From positions 1 through 5,980 of the forward strand of contig DGDL01000071.1 of assembly GCA_002385415.1 (NCBI GenBank): 5,980 nt of DNA, written 5' to 3'. Positions within the stretch are counted from its first letter, which is position 1, and each line of letters opens with the position of its first letter. Under the pieces are notes generated by a model that was given only the letters and a program-made list of their open reading frames with translations, was not told where the DNA came from and searched no databases. A program made the translations under genes and the position numbers. The DNA is from Clostridiales bacterium UBA3953 (GTDB lineage Bacteria; Bacillota; Clostridia; Oscillospirales; CAG-272). This document shows, in pieces, positions 1 through 5,256 of this stretch.

Positions 1-216
1 GGCCCGCATCTCGTGCGTTGTGTCCAGCATTGAAAATCCGGTGTACCCGCCGGTGTGGGTGGACATGAGCGCCGTCGGCAGCGGCACCGGCTGGACGCCC
101 GCCGCCGCAAGCACCGGTATCACAACGGTCAGCGCACAGCGCCCGAAACAGGAAAGGTCATGGGCAACCAGCGCGCGCGGCGTGACATGTTTGAATTTTA
201 AAGGGTCTTGGGTCAT
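1..216 (-). CDS. pdxK: Pyridoxamine/pyridoxal kinase, N-terminal part (cut by window edge)
   Basis: Only the first 72 codons are present; the frame stays open to the left edge. The product belongs to the ribokinase/phosphomethylpyrimidine-kinase-like group of B6-vitamer kinases, which phosphorylate pyridoxal, pyridoxamine or pyridoxine with ATP in the cytoplasm (PLP salvage). Seen in the sequence: the family N-terminus, with ALVAHDLSCFGRCALT at residues 15-30, then PLPTALMSTHTGGYTGF at 45-61, which is the substrate-pocket region conserved in Firmicutes pyridoxamine kinases. The start is ATG 214-216: it places HDLSCFGR at the usual distance from the N-terminus, and AAGGA lies upstream at 229-233, with a rather long 12-nt spacing. 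It has its own promoter (271-299) and follows the terminator of the tRNA-Gly gene, so it is probably an independent unit. Which vitamer it prefers cannot be told from this fragment. Confidence 0.9.
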   Translation of the reverse strand, partial: MTQDPLKFKHVTPRALVAHDLSCFGRCALTVVIPVLAAAGVQPVPLPTALMSTHTGGYTGFSMLDTTHEMRA

Positions 217-233
217 GTGTAAGTTTAGTCCTT

Positions 234-248
234 CCGATATATTATCGG
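234..248. promoter_or_regulatory. Perfect 6-3-6 palindrome in the pdxK leader next to the ribosome binding site
   Basis: CCGATA, a 3-nt loop, then TATCGG. It lies in the predicted 5' leader of the pyridoxamine kinase mRNA and abuts the AAGGA ribosome binding site at 229-233. It could be an operator for a DNA-binding protein or a small hairpin affecting translation. The symmetry is read directly; the function is inference. Confidence 0.4.
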
Positions 249-270
249 CTCCTGAAGCTATATTATGTTA

Positions 271-299
271 ATTATACAGCGAATCCGCAAATATTACAA
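271..299 (-). promoter_or_regulatory. Sigma-A-type promoter of the pyridoxamine kinase gene
   Basis: On the minus strand: -35 TTGTAA (294-299), 17-bp spacer, -10 TATAAT (271-276). The predicted transcription start is near 264, giving a leader of about 48 nt before the ATG at 216. The -10 is perfect and the -35 matches at 4 of 6 positions. Confidence 0.75.
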
Positions 300-316
300 T
301 ATTAACTTTGTTAATA
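300..316. promoter_or_regulatory. AT-rich 7-3-7 palindrome just upstream of the pdxK -35 box
   Basis: TATTAAC, TTT, GTTAATA: a perfect inverted repeat directly upstream of the -35 hexamer at 294-299. This position suits an activator or repressor operator. It may also simply be an AT-rich upstream element. No regulator can be assigned from the sequence. Confidence 0.35.
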
Positions 317-488
317 ATTTGGTCGGCGAAGTTTTACGGCCGGCAAGCTCGAAGTAGTATAGCAAATTAGCGGGAGGCGATAGCTTTTTCTTTCCATTTA
401 CATATTCGTTTCGCGTTTTGCGGAAAAGCTGCTTTTTGACAATGAGAAAACATGGCCAATCACCGGCGGGATAGGCATTACTAAATGC
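317..488. other. AT-rich spacer with no recognised gene
   Basis: This is the larger part of the 316-base gap between the pyridoxamine kinase start and the tRNA gene; the rest of the gap holds the terminator, promoter and palindromes listed separately. It is AT-richer than the flanking genes. I see no convincing gene, RNA structure or repeat here. A 72-codon minus-strand reading frame crosses it but begins inside the tRNA terminator hairpin and resembles nothing known to me. Confidence 0.5.
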
Positions 489-528
489 AAATAACAAAGG
501 TGGGAAGCTCACTTATGAGCATCCCACC
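489..528 (-). terminator. Rho-independent terminator of tRNA-Gly
   Basis: On the minus strand the stem is GGTGGGA / TCCCACC (7 bp), a T-T mismatch, GCTCA / TGAGC (5 bp) and a TAAG loop, followed by the U-rich tract TTTGTTATTT. It begins 4 bases after the encoded CCA end of the tRNA, so it closes a single-gene tRNA transcript. Confidence 0.9.
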
Positions 529-532
529 TGAT

Positions 533-606
533 TGGAGCGGATAACGGGAATCGAACCCGCATCATCGGCTTGGGAAGCCGAGGTTTTACCATTAGACTAT
601 ATCCGC
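533..606 (-). tRNA. tRNA-Gly, anticodon CCC
   Basis: A 74-base cloverleaf including an encoded CCA. The acceptor stem GCGGATA / TATCCGC pairs perfectly. The anticodon stem TCGGC / GCCGA encloses the loop TTCCCAA, with anticodon CCC at 572-574. The T arm is GCGGG TTCGATT CCCGT, with one G-T pair at the end. The discriminator base is U, as is usual for bacterial tRNA-Gly outside Proteobacteria. It decodes GGG. It is a lone gene with its own promoter (617-645) and terminator (489-528), giving a predicted primary transcript with only about 4 extra bases at the 5' end. Confidence 0.97.
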
Positions 607-616
607 ATGTGCGATT

Positions 617-645
617 ATTATACACCCACACACGCGGATTGTCAA
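617..645 (-). promoter_or_regulatory. Perfect-consensus promoter of tRNA-Gly
   Basis: On the minus strand: TTGACA (640-645), a 17-bp spacer (623-639), TATAAT (617-622). Both hexamers are exact consensus and the spacing is optimal, as expected for a stable RNA gene. The predicted start is near 610, 4 bases from the mature tRNA 5' end at 606. Confidence 0.93.
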
Positions 646-673
646 GAGGGTTTGCAGCTAAAAAAGAGGGTTT
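644..673. repeat. Direct repeat of a 10-mer at the tRNA promoter
   Basis: AAGAGGGTTT occurs at 644-653 and again at 664-673, a period of exactly 20 bp. The first copy overlaps the outer end of the tRNA-Gly -35 box and the second touches the stop codon of the regulator gene. Two helical turns of spacing would put the copies on the same DNA face, but this may be chance. Confidence 0.45.
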
Positions 674-1359
674 CAGCGGCTTTTGAGGGAGCCGCCGACA
701 GAGCCTTTGACATTCACCGAGTGGCCGGCCTTAACATTTCCTGCGACGTTTCCACAGGTCAGCGAGTGTCCGGCTTTCGCGTCGCCGCCGACATCGCCGC
801 CAACCGTCATGGCGTGACCGGCGGAAGCATCCTGCCCGACGTTTTGGCAGTTCATCGAATGTCCGGCTTTGGCGCTGCCTTTGACGTCACCGCACCTCAT
901 GCTGTGGGCGGCAGTCGCATTGCCGCCGACATCGCCGCACTCGAGCGACATGTGGCTTTCGACATTGAGTGCCGGCCCTTGGTATTTGAACACAATGCGC
1001 TTGTCGCCGGCGAGCACTTGCATGATTTTCTGCGATTTCACCATATTGTTGCCGATAAACAGCACTGCGCGCAGTTTGCCGTCGTCCTGGGGTATATCCT
1101 CGCGCGCGATATCCGCTTGGATGGGCTCCGGCCCGCCGAAAAGGTTGTCGATGCTGACCCCGAAAATCCCCGCGAGCTTCGGCAAAAGCAGTATGTCCGG
1201 CATCGTGTCGCCGCATTCCCACTGGCTGACCGCCTGGTGAGTCACGCCGAGCTGCTGCGCGAGCGCCGCTTGAGTCAGCCCCCGGCGAACTCTTAGCTCT
1301 GCGAGTGTGGCGCCGAATTTTTCGATTGCGCTGCTTCTATCGGATTCGCTGCTTGCCAT
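673..1359 (-). CDS. XRE-family regulator with C-terminal His/Cys repeat array (predicted beta-solenoid)
   Basis: A 228-residue protein. Residues about 16-72 form a Cro/C1-type helix-turn-helix with the signature RRGLTQAALAQQLGVTHQAVSQWE and a following FGVSIDNLF, typical of clostridial XRE repressors. A linker (about 73-130, with LRAVLFIGNNM at 97-106) leads to six repeats of 15-16 residues from about 134 to the end, of the form xxAGHSMxCGxVxGxAK. Histidine is present in every unit (136, 152, 167, 182, 198, 213); a Cys follows in four (141, 156, 171, 202). Short Gly/Val-rich repeats of this period suggest a beta-solenoid; that, and any metal or thiol role of the His/Cys column, is inference. 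The ATG at 1357-1359 is chosen because GGAGG (1369-1373) lies 9 nt away; an upstream TTG (1366-1368) abuts the binding site and is unlikely. The palindromes at 1403 and 1453 suggest autoregulation. Ligand and targets are unknown. Confidence 0.9.
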   Translation of the reverse strand: MASSESDRSSAIEKFGATLAELRVRRGLTQAALAQQLGVTHQAVSQWECGDTMPDILLLPKLAGIFGVSIDNLFGGPEPIQADIAREDIPQDDGKLRAVLFIGNNMVKSQKIMQVLAGDKRIVFKYQGPALNVESHMSLECGDVGGNATAAHSMRCGDVKGSAKAGHSMNCQNVGQDASAGHAMTVGGDVGGDAKAGHSLTCGNVAGNVKAGHSVNVKGSVGGSLKSR

Positions 1360-1368
1360 GTGTTGCAA

Positions 1369-1374
1369 CCTCCC
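1369..1374 (-). promoter_or_regulatory. Ribosome binding site fixing the regulator start
   Basis: GGGAGG on the minus strand, 9 nt before ATG 1357-1359. It directly abuts the TTG at 1366-1368, which rules against that longer start. Confidence 0.85.
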
Positions 1375-1392
1375 TCGATATTTGTTTGGTTC

Positions 1393-1421
1393 AGTATATC
1401 AGCTCAAGCGGCGTTTGTAAA
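1393..1421 (-). promoter_or_regulatory. Promoter of the XRE regulator gene
   Basis: On the minus strand: -35 TTTACA (1416-1421), 17-bp spacer, -10 TATACT (1393-1398). The predicted start is near 1386, giving a leader of about 27 nt. The spacer and part of the -35 are occupied by an imperfect palindrome (1403-1419). Confidence 0.8.
1403..1419. promoter_or_regulatory. Putative operator O1 inside the regulator promoter
   Basis: CTCAAGC-GGC-GTTTGTA on the plus strand is an imperfect version of the perfect palindrome at 1453-1469: 6 of 7 bases match in the left arm and 5 of 7 in the right, with the same 3-bp centre length. It spans the promoter spacer and the edge of the -35 box, where bound repressor would block RNA polymerase. 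Likely bound by the adjacent XRE protein (inference). Confidence 0.6.
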
Positions 1422-1452
1422 TCAATTGTTTCTTTAGTTTGAAGTTGAGAAG

Positions 1453-1469
1453 TTCAAGCAGCGCTTGAA
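1453..1469. promoter_or_regulatory. Putative operator O2, perfect 7-3-7 palindrome
   Basis: TTCAAGC-AGC-GCTTGAA, a perfect inverted repeat of a size typical of XRE dimer operators. It starts exactly 50 bp from O1, so the two sites lie on roughly the same DNA face, which would allow cooperative binding. It is placed between the divergent regulator and small-protein genes and could control either or both. Confidence 0.65.
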
Positions 1470-1548
1470 TGGGGCGGCGGCGTCGTATGTCCCGGGAAAT
1501 ACCGCCAATTTGCGTATTAAAATGCGCGGCTTTTCGCATAATACCGGC

Positions 1549-1557
1549 GGAGGTGAT
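1549..1557 (+). promoter_or_regulatory. Strong ribosome binding site of the small plus-strand gene
   Basis: GGAGGTGAT is a near-perfect complement of the 16S rRNA 3' end. Counting 8 nt past GGAGG lands exactly on ACG 1562-1564, in frame with the conserved small protein; no ATG, GTG or TTG in that frame lies at a normal spacing. Confidence 0.8.
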
Positions 1558-1768
1558 TTGTACGGACCAAAACAAACTGCAAAACGACGGTATTCCGGTA
1601 GGTTTTGGGATGGCACTGGCGATGCATCCCGGAGGTATGGAGGCATTTGCGGCGCTGAGCGAGCAAAAGAAAGAGGAATATCTAAACCGGGCGCGCAATG
1701 CAAAGTCAAAAAAGGAGATGCAGCAAATCGTCCAGTCGCTGCTACAGGGCAGCTCGTATACAGGGTAG
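1553..1768 (+). CDS. Small conserved-type protein of unknown function, start uncertain
   Basis: A 68-71-residue soluble protein: a Gly-rich IPVGFGMALAMHPGGMEAF segment, then a helical, charged stretch with FAALSEQKKEEYL and ARNAKSKKEMQQIVQSLL. I recall short clostridial proteins of this pattern (an N-terminal GFGMALA, a C-terminal LSE..K...A....SK.EMQ..V), but I know no function. The C-terminal half loosely recalls the helical tail of YdeI/OmdA-type proteins. The start is a problem. The ribosome binding site at 1549-1557 points to ACG 1562-1564, one base from ATG. The listed GTG 1553 is a legal codon but overlaps that site. ATG 1469 or 1487 would add a basic extension with no good binding site. 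The gene is divergent from the XRE regulator and ends 23 bases before a terminator. It is real by sequence character, but its translation start may be non-canonical, mutated or misread. Confidence 0.65.
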   Translation: MICTDQNKLQNDGIPVGFGMALAMHPGGMEAFAALSEQKKEEYLNRARNAKSKKEMQQIVQSLLQGSSYTG

Positions 1769-1791
1769 CTCAAACCGGCGCCTAAACCGAG

Positions 1792-1826
1792 CGGGCGGCT
1801 TACTTTCAGAGTAAGCCGCCCGTTTT
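1792..1826 (+). terminator. Rho-independent terminator between convergent genes
   Basis: A perfect 13-bp stem, CGGGCGGCTTACT / AGTAAGCCGCCCG, with a 5-nt loop, followed by TTTT on the plus strand. It ends the small plus-strand gene. The glycosidase gene arrives from the other side (stop at 1888); on that strand the hairpin is followed only by CTCGGTTT, so bidirectional action is possible but weaker. Confidence 0.9.
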
Positions 1827-1887
1827 ATGTATGGTTTCAGCCCATTCTGCGACCAGTACGCCGAGCAGGGGAAAAGAGCGCCCGTTA

Positions 1888-3063
1888 TTAGCTGTCCGCC
1901 GGCTTTTTAGGTGCGACGAGAAAGGCATTGGGAAGCCTTCGCCCTAAGGTCGGGTTGGCAGACGAGTTGCGGGTGATGACCTCGCCTTTGTAAGCCATGA
2001 TAGAGCTTGCGCCGCCGTCGCAGCAGGCGGCGTTTACGACCCCGTATTTATGGAGAATCTTTGCAAGCTCGCCCACAGTGCAGCCGACGCTGTAGGTGAG
2101 GTCGCGCCCGTCTATGACTACAAGCGCAACGGCGCCGTCGGCGCGCTGGCCTATCGCGGTGCGCGGCTGAATACCCCAGCCGGCAGACCCCTCAACCTGA
2201 ATTTCGCCGTCCGCAATCAGCACCGGACCGAACTGGATGCCGCCCCGCACATTGTATGCGTCCCAGTCGCGCACATTGCCGACTATGAGCCGGTTGTCCT
2301 GTGTCAAGAGTATGCTGCCGGTCCAGTTTACATAGCTGCCCCAGTATTCGCCGTTTGCAAAGGTTTGCCCCACGACTTTTCCGCCGTTGCCCTCGCCCTC
2401 GGGGTCGGGGAAGCCGCTTGCGTTTATGCCCGCGACCGCGCCGTAATGGTCGAGCATTGAGAGGATACGCATGCCCTCGACATTTTTATACGGCGTCGTC
2501 GCGACATATACGCGCGACGGGTCGTCGACCAGCATGATTCGCCCCCTGTAGCCTTGGCCGACTATCTCGGATATAACAATGCCTTGCTCGACATCGTTTA
2601 CCAAAACCTTGTAACCGGCATAATCCGGCTCGCCTTCTACAATATCCGACTGGCCGAGTATGTCGGTTTTACCGGTGCCGGCATCGTCTGTGCAGGCTTG
2701 AGTTTCCGGCACGGTGTCATCGGCAGCAGGCCCGGGCACATCGGGGACGGCGGTTTCGGGAGCTGTGACGGCCGCCGGATAAAGGCCGCCGACAATGTCG
2801 GGATTGCGGTTTTGCCTTGACATGACCTCGTCTATTATATCCTGCGGGATAAAAGAGGTTGCCAGCCACTGGTGATTCATCGTGGTCATGGCGGTTTCAA
2901 TCCAGATGTCCCGCCAAAAGCTGAATAAAGGTATGCCCGAAAACACAAAAAGGTAATATAAAAGCCCGCAAGCGACGCAAATTGTGACGAGCCCGGCTCC
3001 GGTATAGGCGCAGATATTTTTGATGCGAGATTTTCGTTTTTTTGCTTTGACAGCGTTTTGCAT
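1888..3063 (-). CDS. Membrane-anchored phosphodiester glycosidase family protein (NAGPA domain)
   Basis: A 391-residue protein. A basic N-terminus (KAKKRKSRIK) and one hydrophobic helix at about 18-42 suggest a signal anchor with the rest outside the cell. A Pro/Ala/Asp-rich linker (about 96-145) precedes the NAGPA-type domain (about 160-386). The domain is recognised by GINASGF (212-218), FGPVLIADG (278-286), QPRTAIGQ (299-306), VVIDGR (315-320), CCDGGASSIM (347-356) and RRLPNAFLV (375-383). The family includes the enzyme that removes GlcNAc from phosphodiester-linked sugars; bacterial members are often annotated as exopolysaccharide or cell-wall glycopolymer proteins. The actual substrate is unknown here. 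The start at 3063 is the only ATG before the membrane segment, but its ribosome binding site is poor: GAGG lies 17 nt upstream. It follows ftsH in the same direction, beyond a strong terminator, so it may have its own promoter, which I could not identify clearly. Confidence 0.88.
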   Translation of the reverse strand: MQNAVKAKKRKSRIKNICAYTGAGLVTICVACGLLYYLFVFSGIPLFSFWRDIWIETAMTTMNHQWLATSFIPQDIIDEVMSRQNRNPDIVGGLYPAAVTAPETAVPDVPGPAADDTVPETQACTDDAGTGKTDILGQSDIVEGEPDYAGYKVLVNDVEQGIVISEIVGQGYRGRIMLVDDPSRVYVATTPYKNVEGMRILSMLDHYGAVAGINASGFPDPEGEGNGGKVVGQTFANGEYWGSYVNWTGSILLTQDNRLIVGNVRDWDAYNVRGGIQFGPVLIADGEIQVEGSAGWGIQPRTAIGQRADGAVALVVIDGRDLTYSVGCTVGELAKILHKYGVVNAACCDGGASSIMAYKGEVITRNSSANPTLGRRLPNAFLVAPKKPADS

Positions 3064-3100
3064 AATATGTGCTAAGCTTACCTCAATAAAATTTTACGGC

Positions 3101-3142
3101 AAAAAACAACCGGGAGCGGCGCAGCCGCAAACCCCGGTTGTT
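3101..3142 (-). terminator. Rho-independent terminator of the tilS-hpt-ftsH operon
   Basis: On the minus strand the outer stem is AACAACCGGG / CCCGGTTGTT (10 bp), the inner stem GCGGC / GCCGC around a TGC loop, with a small internal loop between them. The T-run continues through TTTTTT. It lies 43 bases after the ftsH stop and before the glycosidase gene. Confidence 0.9.
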
Positions 3143-3185
3143 ACCGAATTTATAAGCAAGCAAAATGCGAGCGATTGGTCTGCCG

Positions 3186-5240
3186 TCAATTTTGGGTATC
3201 GCTGTCGCGATCGCTTTTGTCGCTTTTGTCTTCCTTGCGGCTGAGCCGCGCATAGGCGTCCATGCCGGATTCAAGACTTCTGTGCATTTCGGCTTCGCGT
3301 CTGGCGCGCTCTTCCTCCTGGCGGCGGCGTTCTTCTTCGTCGCGTTTGGCGCGCGCCTGATTTTCCTCTTCGCTGCGGCGGCGCTTTTCCGCGGCCATCT
3401 CTTCAAGCTCTTCAAAAGTCGGGTCGCCTTCCATGACAGCGTTGAACTGATCCTGGTCCATGACCTCGTTTTTGAAAAGGTAAGCGGCGATGAAATGCAG
3501 CTTGTCTTTATTTTCCTCAAGGATTTTGTGCGCGGCTGCGTATGCGTTGTCCACGATACGCCTTATTTCTGCATCTATCTTAGACGCAGTTTCTTCGGAA
3601 TAGTTCCGAATCGTGGAGAAGTCGCGGCCGAGGAAGACTTCATCCTGGCCATGCTCGGAGCCGTATACTACCGGGCCGAGCGAGTCGGACATGCCGTAAC
3701 GGGTTACCATGTTGCGCGCAATTGAGGTAACGCGCTGTATATCGTTGGATGCACCGGTGGATATGTCGCCGAGCACAATCTTTTCGGCCACGCGGCCGCC
3801 AAGCAGGGAAACAATCTCGGCTTCCATATCGCGTTTGGACATATAGTTGCGGTCATCTTGAGGCAGAGAAAGCGTATATCCTCCCGCGCGGCCGGTAGGA
3901 ATAATCGAAATCTGGTGAATCGGGGATTCGGGTTTCACCGCACGCGTTACAATGGCGTGGCCTGCCTCGTGATATGCAGTGAGCTTCTTTTCCTTGTCCG
4001 TGATGACCTTTGACCTTTTCTTGGGACCAACAAGCACTTTCAGCATCGCTTCTTCAAGGTCTTCCATGCCGATAAGCGACTTGTTTTTGCGGGCGGCAAG
4101 CAATGCCGCTTCGTTGAGCAAGTTGGCAAGATCCGCGCCGGTAAATCCGACGGTGGTTTTTGCTATCTTAGAAAGGTCGACGGTCGCCTCAAGCGGCTTT
4201 TCCCGCGCGTGGACTTTCAGGATTTCTTCGCGCCCGCGAACGTCGGGATAACCGACGGTAATCTGCCTGTCAAAACGGCCGGGGCGCAACAGCGCCGGGT
4301 CGAGTATATCCGGGCGGTTGGTCGCGGCGAGAACAATCACACCGTCGTTTGAGCCGAAGCCGTCCATTTCGACCAGCAGCTGGTTGAGCGTTTGCTCGCG
4401 CTCGTCGTGACCGCCGCCGAGGCCCGCGCCGCGGTGACGTCCGACGGCGTCTATCTCGTCTATAAATATAATGCTGGCGGGATTTTTCTTTGCGGTTTCA
4501 AACAGGTCGCGAACGCGCGCGGCGCCGACGCCGACATACATCTCGACGAAATCGGAGCCTGAAATGGAGTAAAAGGGAACACCGGCTTCGCCCGCGACGG
4601 CTTTTGCAAGCAGGGTTTTACCCGTGCCGGGAGGGCCGACCAGCAAAATTCCGCGCGGTATTCTCGCGCCGAGTCTGGTAAACTTCTGGGGGTCGCGGAG
4701 AAATTCCACAACCTCGCGAAGCTCCTCTTTTTCCTCCTCTTCGCCCGCGACGTCCTTGAAGTATACTTTCTTCTTTTCGTCGGAGCCGAGCTTGGCACGC
4801 GCCTTTCCGAAAGTATTGAGTTTGCCGCCCTTGCCGGTGGCCTGATTCATCACATAGATCCAAAGCACTATCATCAGCGTGATGATGACCACATAGGGCA
4901 GCATGCTTACCCACCACGGTATCTCAACCGCAGGAGGATAGTTGTATGCCTCTATTATACCCGCTTCGTGCTGCTCTAAAATAAGCTCGCCCAGGTCATA
5001 ATAGAACAAACTGAAGTCGCGCAGTTTATATGAATATGTTCGGTTGTCGTGAGTCAGTACGGTGAGGACGTTGTTTTCGTCAACCTCAAACTGTTTGACC
5101 TGCTCACTTTTGAACATGTTGATGATATCGCTGTAAATCAGATTATCGCTTTGCATATTGCTAAACAGCGTTGCCGTTGCGATAAGAATTACAGCAATAA
5201 GCGCGACGTAGAAAATGATAATCTTATAGTTATTTTTCAT
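3186..5240 (-). CDS. ftsH: ATP-dependent zinc metalloprotease FtsH
   Basis: A 684-residue membrane AAA+ protease, which assembles as a hexamer and degrades misfolded membrane and some regulatory proteins. Seen: transmembrane helices at about 7-26 and 112-131 around a short extracytoplasmic domain; Walker A GPPGTGKT (202-209); pore loop MYVGVGA (234-240), with Tyr where E. coli has Phe; Walker B IIFIDEID (257-264); second region of homology with arginine fingers R319 and R322; zinc site HEAGH (424-428), with D500 of TGASND as the likely third ligand. The catalytic set is complete. The protein is longer than the usual 640 or so residues because of a highly charged Glu/Arg tail from about 610, probably a long helix or coiled coil. 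The ATG at 5240 follows hpt by 16 bases with only a weak ribosome binding site (AAAGATAAG), so translational coupling to hpt is likely. Last gene of the tilS-hpt-ftsH operon. Confidence 0.98.
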   Translation of the reverse strand: MKNNYKIIIFYVALIAVILIATATLFSNMQSDNLIYSDIINMFKSEQVKQFEVDENNVLTVLTHDNRTYSYKLRDFSLFYYDLGELILEQHEAGIIEAYNYPPAVEIPWWVSMLPYVVIITLMIVLWIYVMNQATGKGGKLNTFGKARAKLGSDEKKKVYFKDVAGEEEEKEELREVVEFLRDPQKFTRLGARIPRGILLVGPPGTGKTLLAKAVAGEAGVPFYSISGSDFVEMYVGVGAARVRDLFETAKKNPASIIFIDEIDAVGRHRGAGLGGGHDEREQTLNQLLVEMDGFGSNDGVIVLAATNRPDILDPALLRPGRFDRQITVGYPDVRGREEILKVHAREKPLEATVDLSKIAKTTVGFTGADLANLLNEAALLAARKNKSLIGMEDLEEAMLKVLVGPKKRSKVITDKEKKLTAYHEAGHAIVTRAVKPESPIHQISIIPTGRAGGYTLSLPQDDRNYMSKRDMEAEIVSLLGGRVAEKIVLGDISTGASNDIQRVTSIARNMVTRYGMSDSLGPVVYGSEHGQDEVFLGRDFSTIRNYSEETASKIDAEIRRIVDNAYAAAHKILEENKDKLHFIAAYLFKNEVMDQDQFNAVMEGDPTFEELEEMAAEKRRRSEEENQARAKRDEEERRRQEEERARREAEMHRSLESGMDAYARLSRKEDKSDKSDRDSDTQN

Positions 5241-5256
5241 TTTATACGCTTATCTT

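Noticed and set aside
20..271. 83-codon plus-strand reading frame
   Set aside because: Antisense to the pyridoxamine kinase N-terminus and promoter, which are clearly recognisable on the other strand.
294..512. 72-codon minus-strand reading frame
   Set aside because: It would start at a GTG inside the tRNA terminator hairpin, has no ribosome binding site I can see and resembles no family known to me.
655..696. Possible terminator for the XRE gene
   Set aside because: A 6-bp GCGGCT / AGCCGC hairpin overlaps the end of the gene, but the T-run begins about 10 bases after the stem, too far for a standard rho-independent terminator.
690..960. Regularly spaced repeats resembling a small CRISPR-like array
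   Set aside because: The repetition has a 45-48-base period, is imperfect at DNA level, in frame and conserved at protein level; it encodes the solenoid repeats and has no spacer structure.
532..1296. 254-codon plus-strand reading frame
   Set aside because: It runs antisense through the tRNA-Gly gene and the repeat region of the XRE regulator; the open frame is a by-product of that gene's GC-rich codons.
1399..1773. 124-codon minus-strand reading frame
   Set aside because: Antisense to the small plus-strand gene and across the regulator promoter; the plus-strand product has the protein-like pattern and a ribosome binding site.
3165..3725. 186-codon plus-strand reading frame
   Set aside because: Antisense to the charged C-terminal part of ftsH; its Phe/Ala/Leu-rich translation is the expected mirror of Glu/Arg/Lys-rich codons.
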